Assembly: GCF_002878395.1 (NCBI RefSeq)
Contig: NC_061115.1
Span: 219,360,542 to 219,424,541, forward strand
From: Capsicum annuum
Taxonomy: Eukaryota; Streptophyta; Magnoliopsida; Solanales; Solanaceae
DNA: 64,000 bases
Direction: 5' to 3'
Below the pieces are notes generated by a model that saw only the letters and a list, made by a program, of their open reading frames with translations, did no database searches and was not told the DNA's origin. Below are positions 62,521 to 64,000 of the stretch, one piece after another. Position 1 is the first letter of the stretch. Each line of letters starts with the position of its first letter. A program made the translations under genes and the position numbers.

Positions 62521-63592
62521 ATGAGACGACATATAGAAACACAAGTAAATAGTAGTGCTCAACTGCAATAGGCAAATAAATACCGAATGGAATATTACTA
62601 TCAACGTAATGAATCATTGATCTAATGAAGATATGGTATTTACCGTTCCATTTGGAAGGACTCATCTTGTTCACTTTGACTGCTTCCTTGGTTTGATACT
62701 GATATTAAGTCCTATAGATCATTGAATTGCCGTCGTCTAGTTCTTTTTTCTCTCTTCCTCTTGGCTCGGATCATAGAACCTAGTCCTGATTGAAGTCGAT
62801 TTTGGCTATAAATCGGTGACAGACTTTCCTGCATGCAAGCTTCAAGCAAGAGTTTCTCATCAATCCTTCAAAGGACACCCTCTTGCACCTACTAGTCTAT
62901 CCGAATGGAGCAAATATCTAAATGATTAACATGATATCCTTTTTCCCCGAAAAGAAAAAGAGATCATTTTAGTAATTATTGGATGTACCGCTCATTTTAG
63001 GAAGATGATCTTCCACGAAAAGGGAAAAAAATAAAGAAGAGAGATTATGTTAGTCCATTATTATCATTAAATGTGTTACTCTTCAAAAACAGTAGTCTTT
63101 TTGTCATGTGTAAGATTCTCCAAAATGCACTATTTGTGGAGTATCTGACACCCACCCATTGACATTTTTGAAGAGTCCGAGCAACATAGCTTTATATTGT
63201 ATCTATTTTACAGATGTACATACATATCCTCGCTTTTACCTCCAAGCTTGAGTTCTGAAATGAAAGTAATTTGGAACTCTGAACCTGCTACGAAAAGACC
63301 TGATGATAATTGCAAAAAGCACCACGAACTAAATACATAAAGTGATTAAACAAATTCTTGCAGAGGATTAAAGTAGCAAACCTGCACTTAGCATGTTTAA
63401 GTACTGATGAACCGCGTGTTCTTTAGTCCTTCTGGAGACCGCAAGCATGAGTTTCAAACTCCCAGAACTACAGATGTTATTCGCGCAAAGAGTAATGAAG
63501 CTCCAAGAAAGGATGAGTAATACAACGCAAAAGATCAGATTAGTTTTCCGTAAAATCCCAAACCTCTTGCATGGAAACATCCTCTAAAAAGG
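62521..63592. repeat. Intergenic DNA with one degraded 8-bp-TSD MITE
   Basis: 63085-63189 matches the right half of the MITE family (TTCTCCAAAATGCACTATTTGTGGAGTATC ... GAGTCCGAGCAACATAG). It is closest to the copy at 55091. The left end is decayed. No gene is supported elsewhere. Confidence 0.6.
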
Positions 63593-63767
63593 GCAGCCCG
63601 GTGCACTATCGTTCCCGCTGTACTCAGGGTCCGGGGAAGGGCCCCACCATAAGGGTGTATTGTACGCAGCCTTACCTTGCATTTCTACTAGACGTTGTTT
63701 CCGAGGCTTGAACACGTGACCTCCTGGTCCCATGGCAGCAACTTTACCAGTTACTCCAACGCTCCTC
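63593..63767 (-). mobile_element. Au-type SINE
   Basis: Near full length on the minus strand: GGAGTAACTGGTAAAGTTGC, B-box-like GTTCAAGCC, GCAAGGTAAGGCTGCGTACAA, ending GTGCACCGGGCTGCCC. Duplication TGGAARCATCCTC on both sides (about 63572 and 63772). Confidence 0.88.
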
Positions 63768-63943
63768 TTCTTGGAAGCATCCTCCCAGAAAAAATGAAAA
63801 GATCAAACAAAAAACACACAACTTTTGATCACTTCAAACCTCGGGTTTGTAGTTGATAAAAAATCTAGCACTCAAGACAGCAGAAATTTAGAAGGAAATA
63901 ATGTCTTCTTTGGGGGAAATACAAGATTTGGAAGGAATCAAGG

Positions 63944-64000
63944 TTCAACAACAACAAATCCAGTGCAATCCCACAAGTGAGGTATTGGGAGGGTAGAGTA
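63944..64000 (-). repeat. TS/RTE-type tail, cut by the window end
   Basis: CAACAACAACAAATCCAGTGCAATCCC...GGGAGGGTAGAGTA, the 3' end of a minus-oriented copy. Confidence 0.8.

Overview
The window is plant nuclear DNA, almost certainly from a Solanaceae species. Genes are sparse and split by GT-AG introns, and the space between them is full of SINEs, MITEs, small LTR elements and TS/RTE-type tails ending in GTT repeats, a mix known from Solanum, Capsicum and Nicotiana. I cannot fix the genus. One 100-N scaffold gap lies at 15250-15349. All identifications are by reading; no database search was possible.

Layout. 1-13 kb is a nest of retroelements: the 3' end of a Ty3/gypsy element, an LRR receptor pseudogene trapped between two gypsy LTRs, a decayed gag-protease segment, a MULE transposase fragment cut by another LTR, a complete coding-less LTR element (8216-10673), a solo LTR, and a 1.2-kb LTR mini-element with perfect target duplications. 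13.8-14.5 kb is a Kunitz inhibitor pseudogene. 15-18.6 kb has an AT-rich tandem array, a nuclear tRNA-Arg(UCG) gene with tandem repeats in its 3' flank, and the 3' end of an RTE-type LINE.

Genes with intact reading frames: a CYP77A cytochrome P450 (21.9-24.8 kb, +), an ATL-type RING-H2 ubiquitin ligase of three exons (26.3-30.9 kb, -), the 18S rRNA aminocarboxypropyltransferase TSR3 (38.65-39.46 kb, +), a possible 77-residue protein (40.55 kb, -), a four-exon coiled-coil protein of unknown function (42.2-45.35 kb, -), an eight-exon organellar-type tRNase Z (52.8-55.7 kb, +), and a UGT91/94-like glycosyltransferase (58.36-59.70 kb, +) followed by a decayed tandem copy of itself. Exon joins were worked out from splice sites and codon phase, and all close in frame. 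The genes do not look like one pathway; they are ordinary housekeeping and specialised-metabolism genes in a repeat-rich arm.

Most notable: a ~120-bp MITE family with at least 12 copies and exact 8-bp target duplications, one sitting directly behind the tRNase Z stop codon; a ~29-bp minisatellite that is open in frame upstream of the RING gene start; paralogous empty sites that date two SINE insertions; a SINE tail amplified into a ~1.4-kb tandem array; and a nuclear copy of a mitochondrial tRNA-Cys gene.
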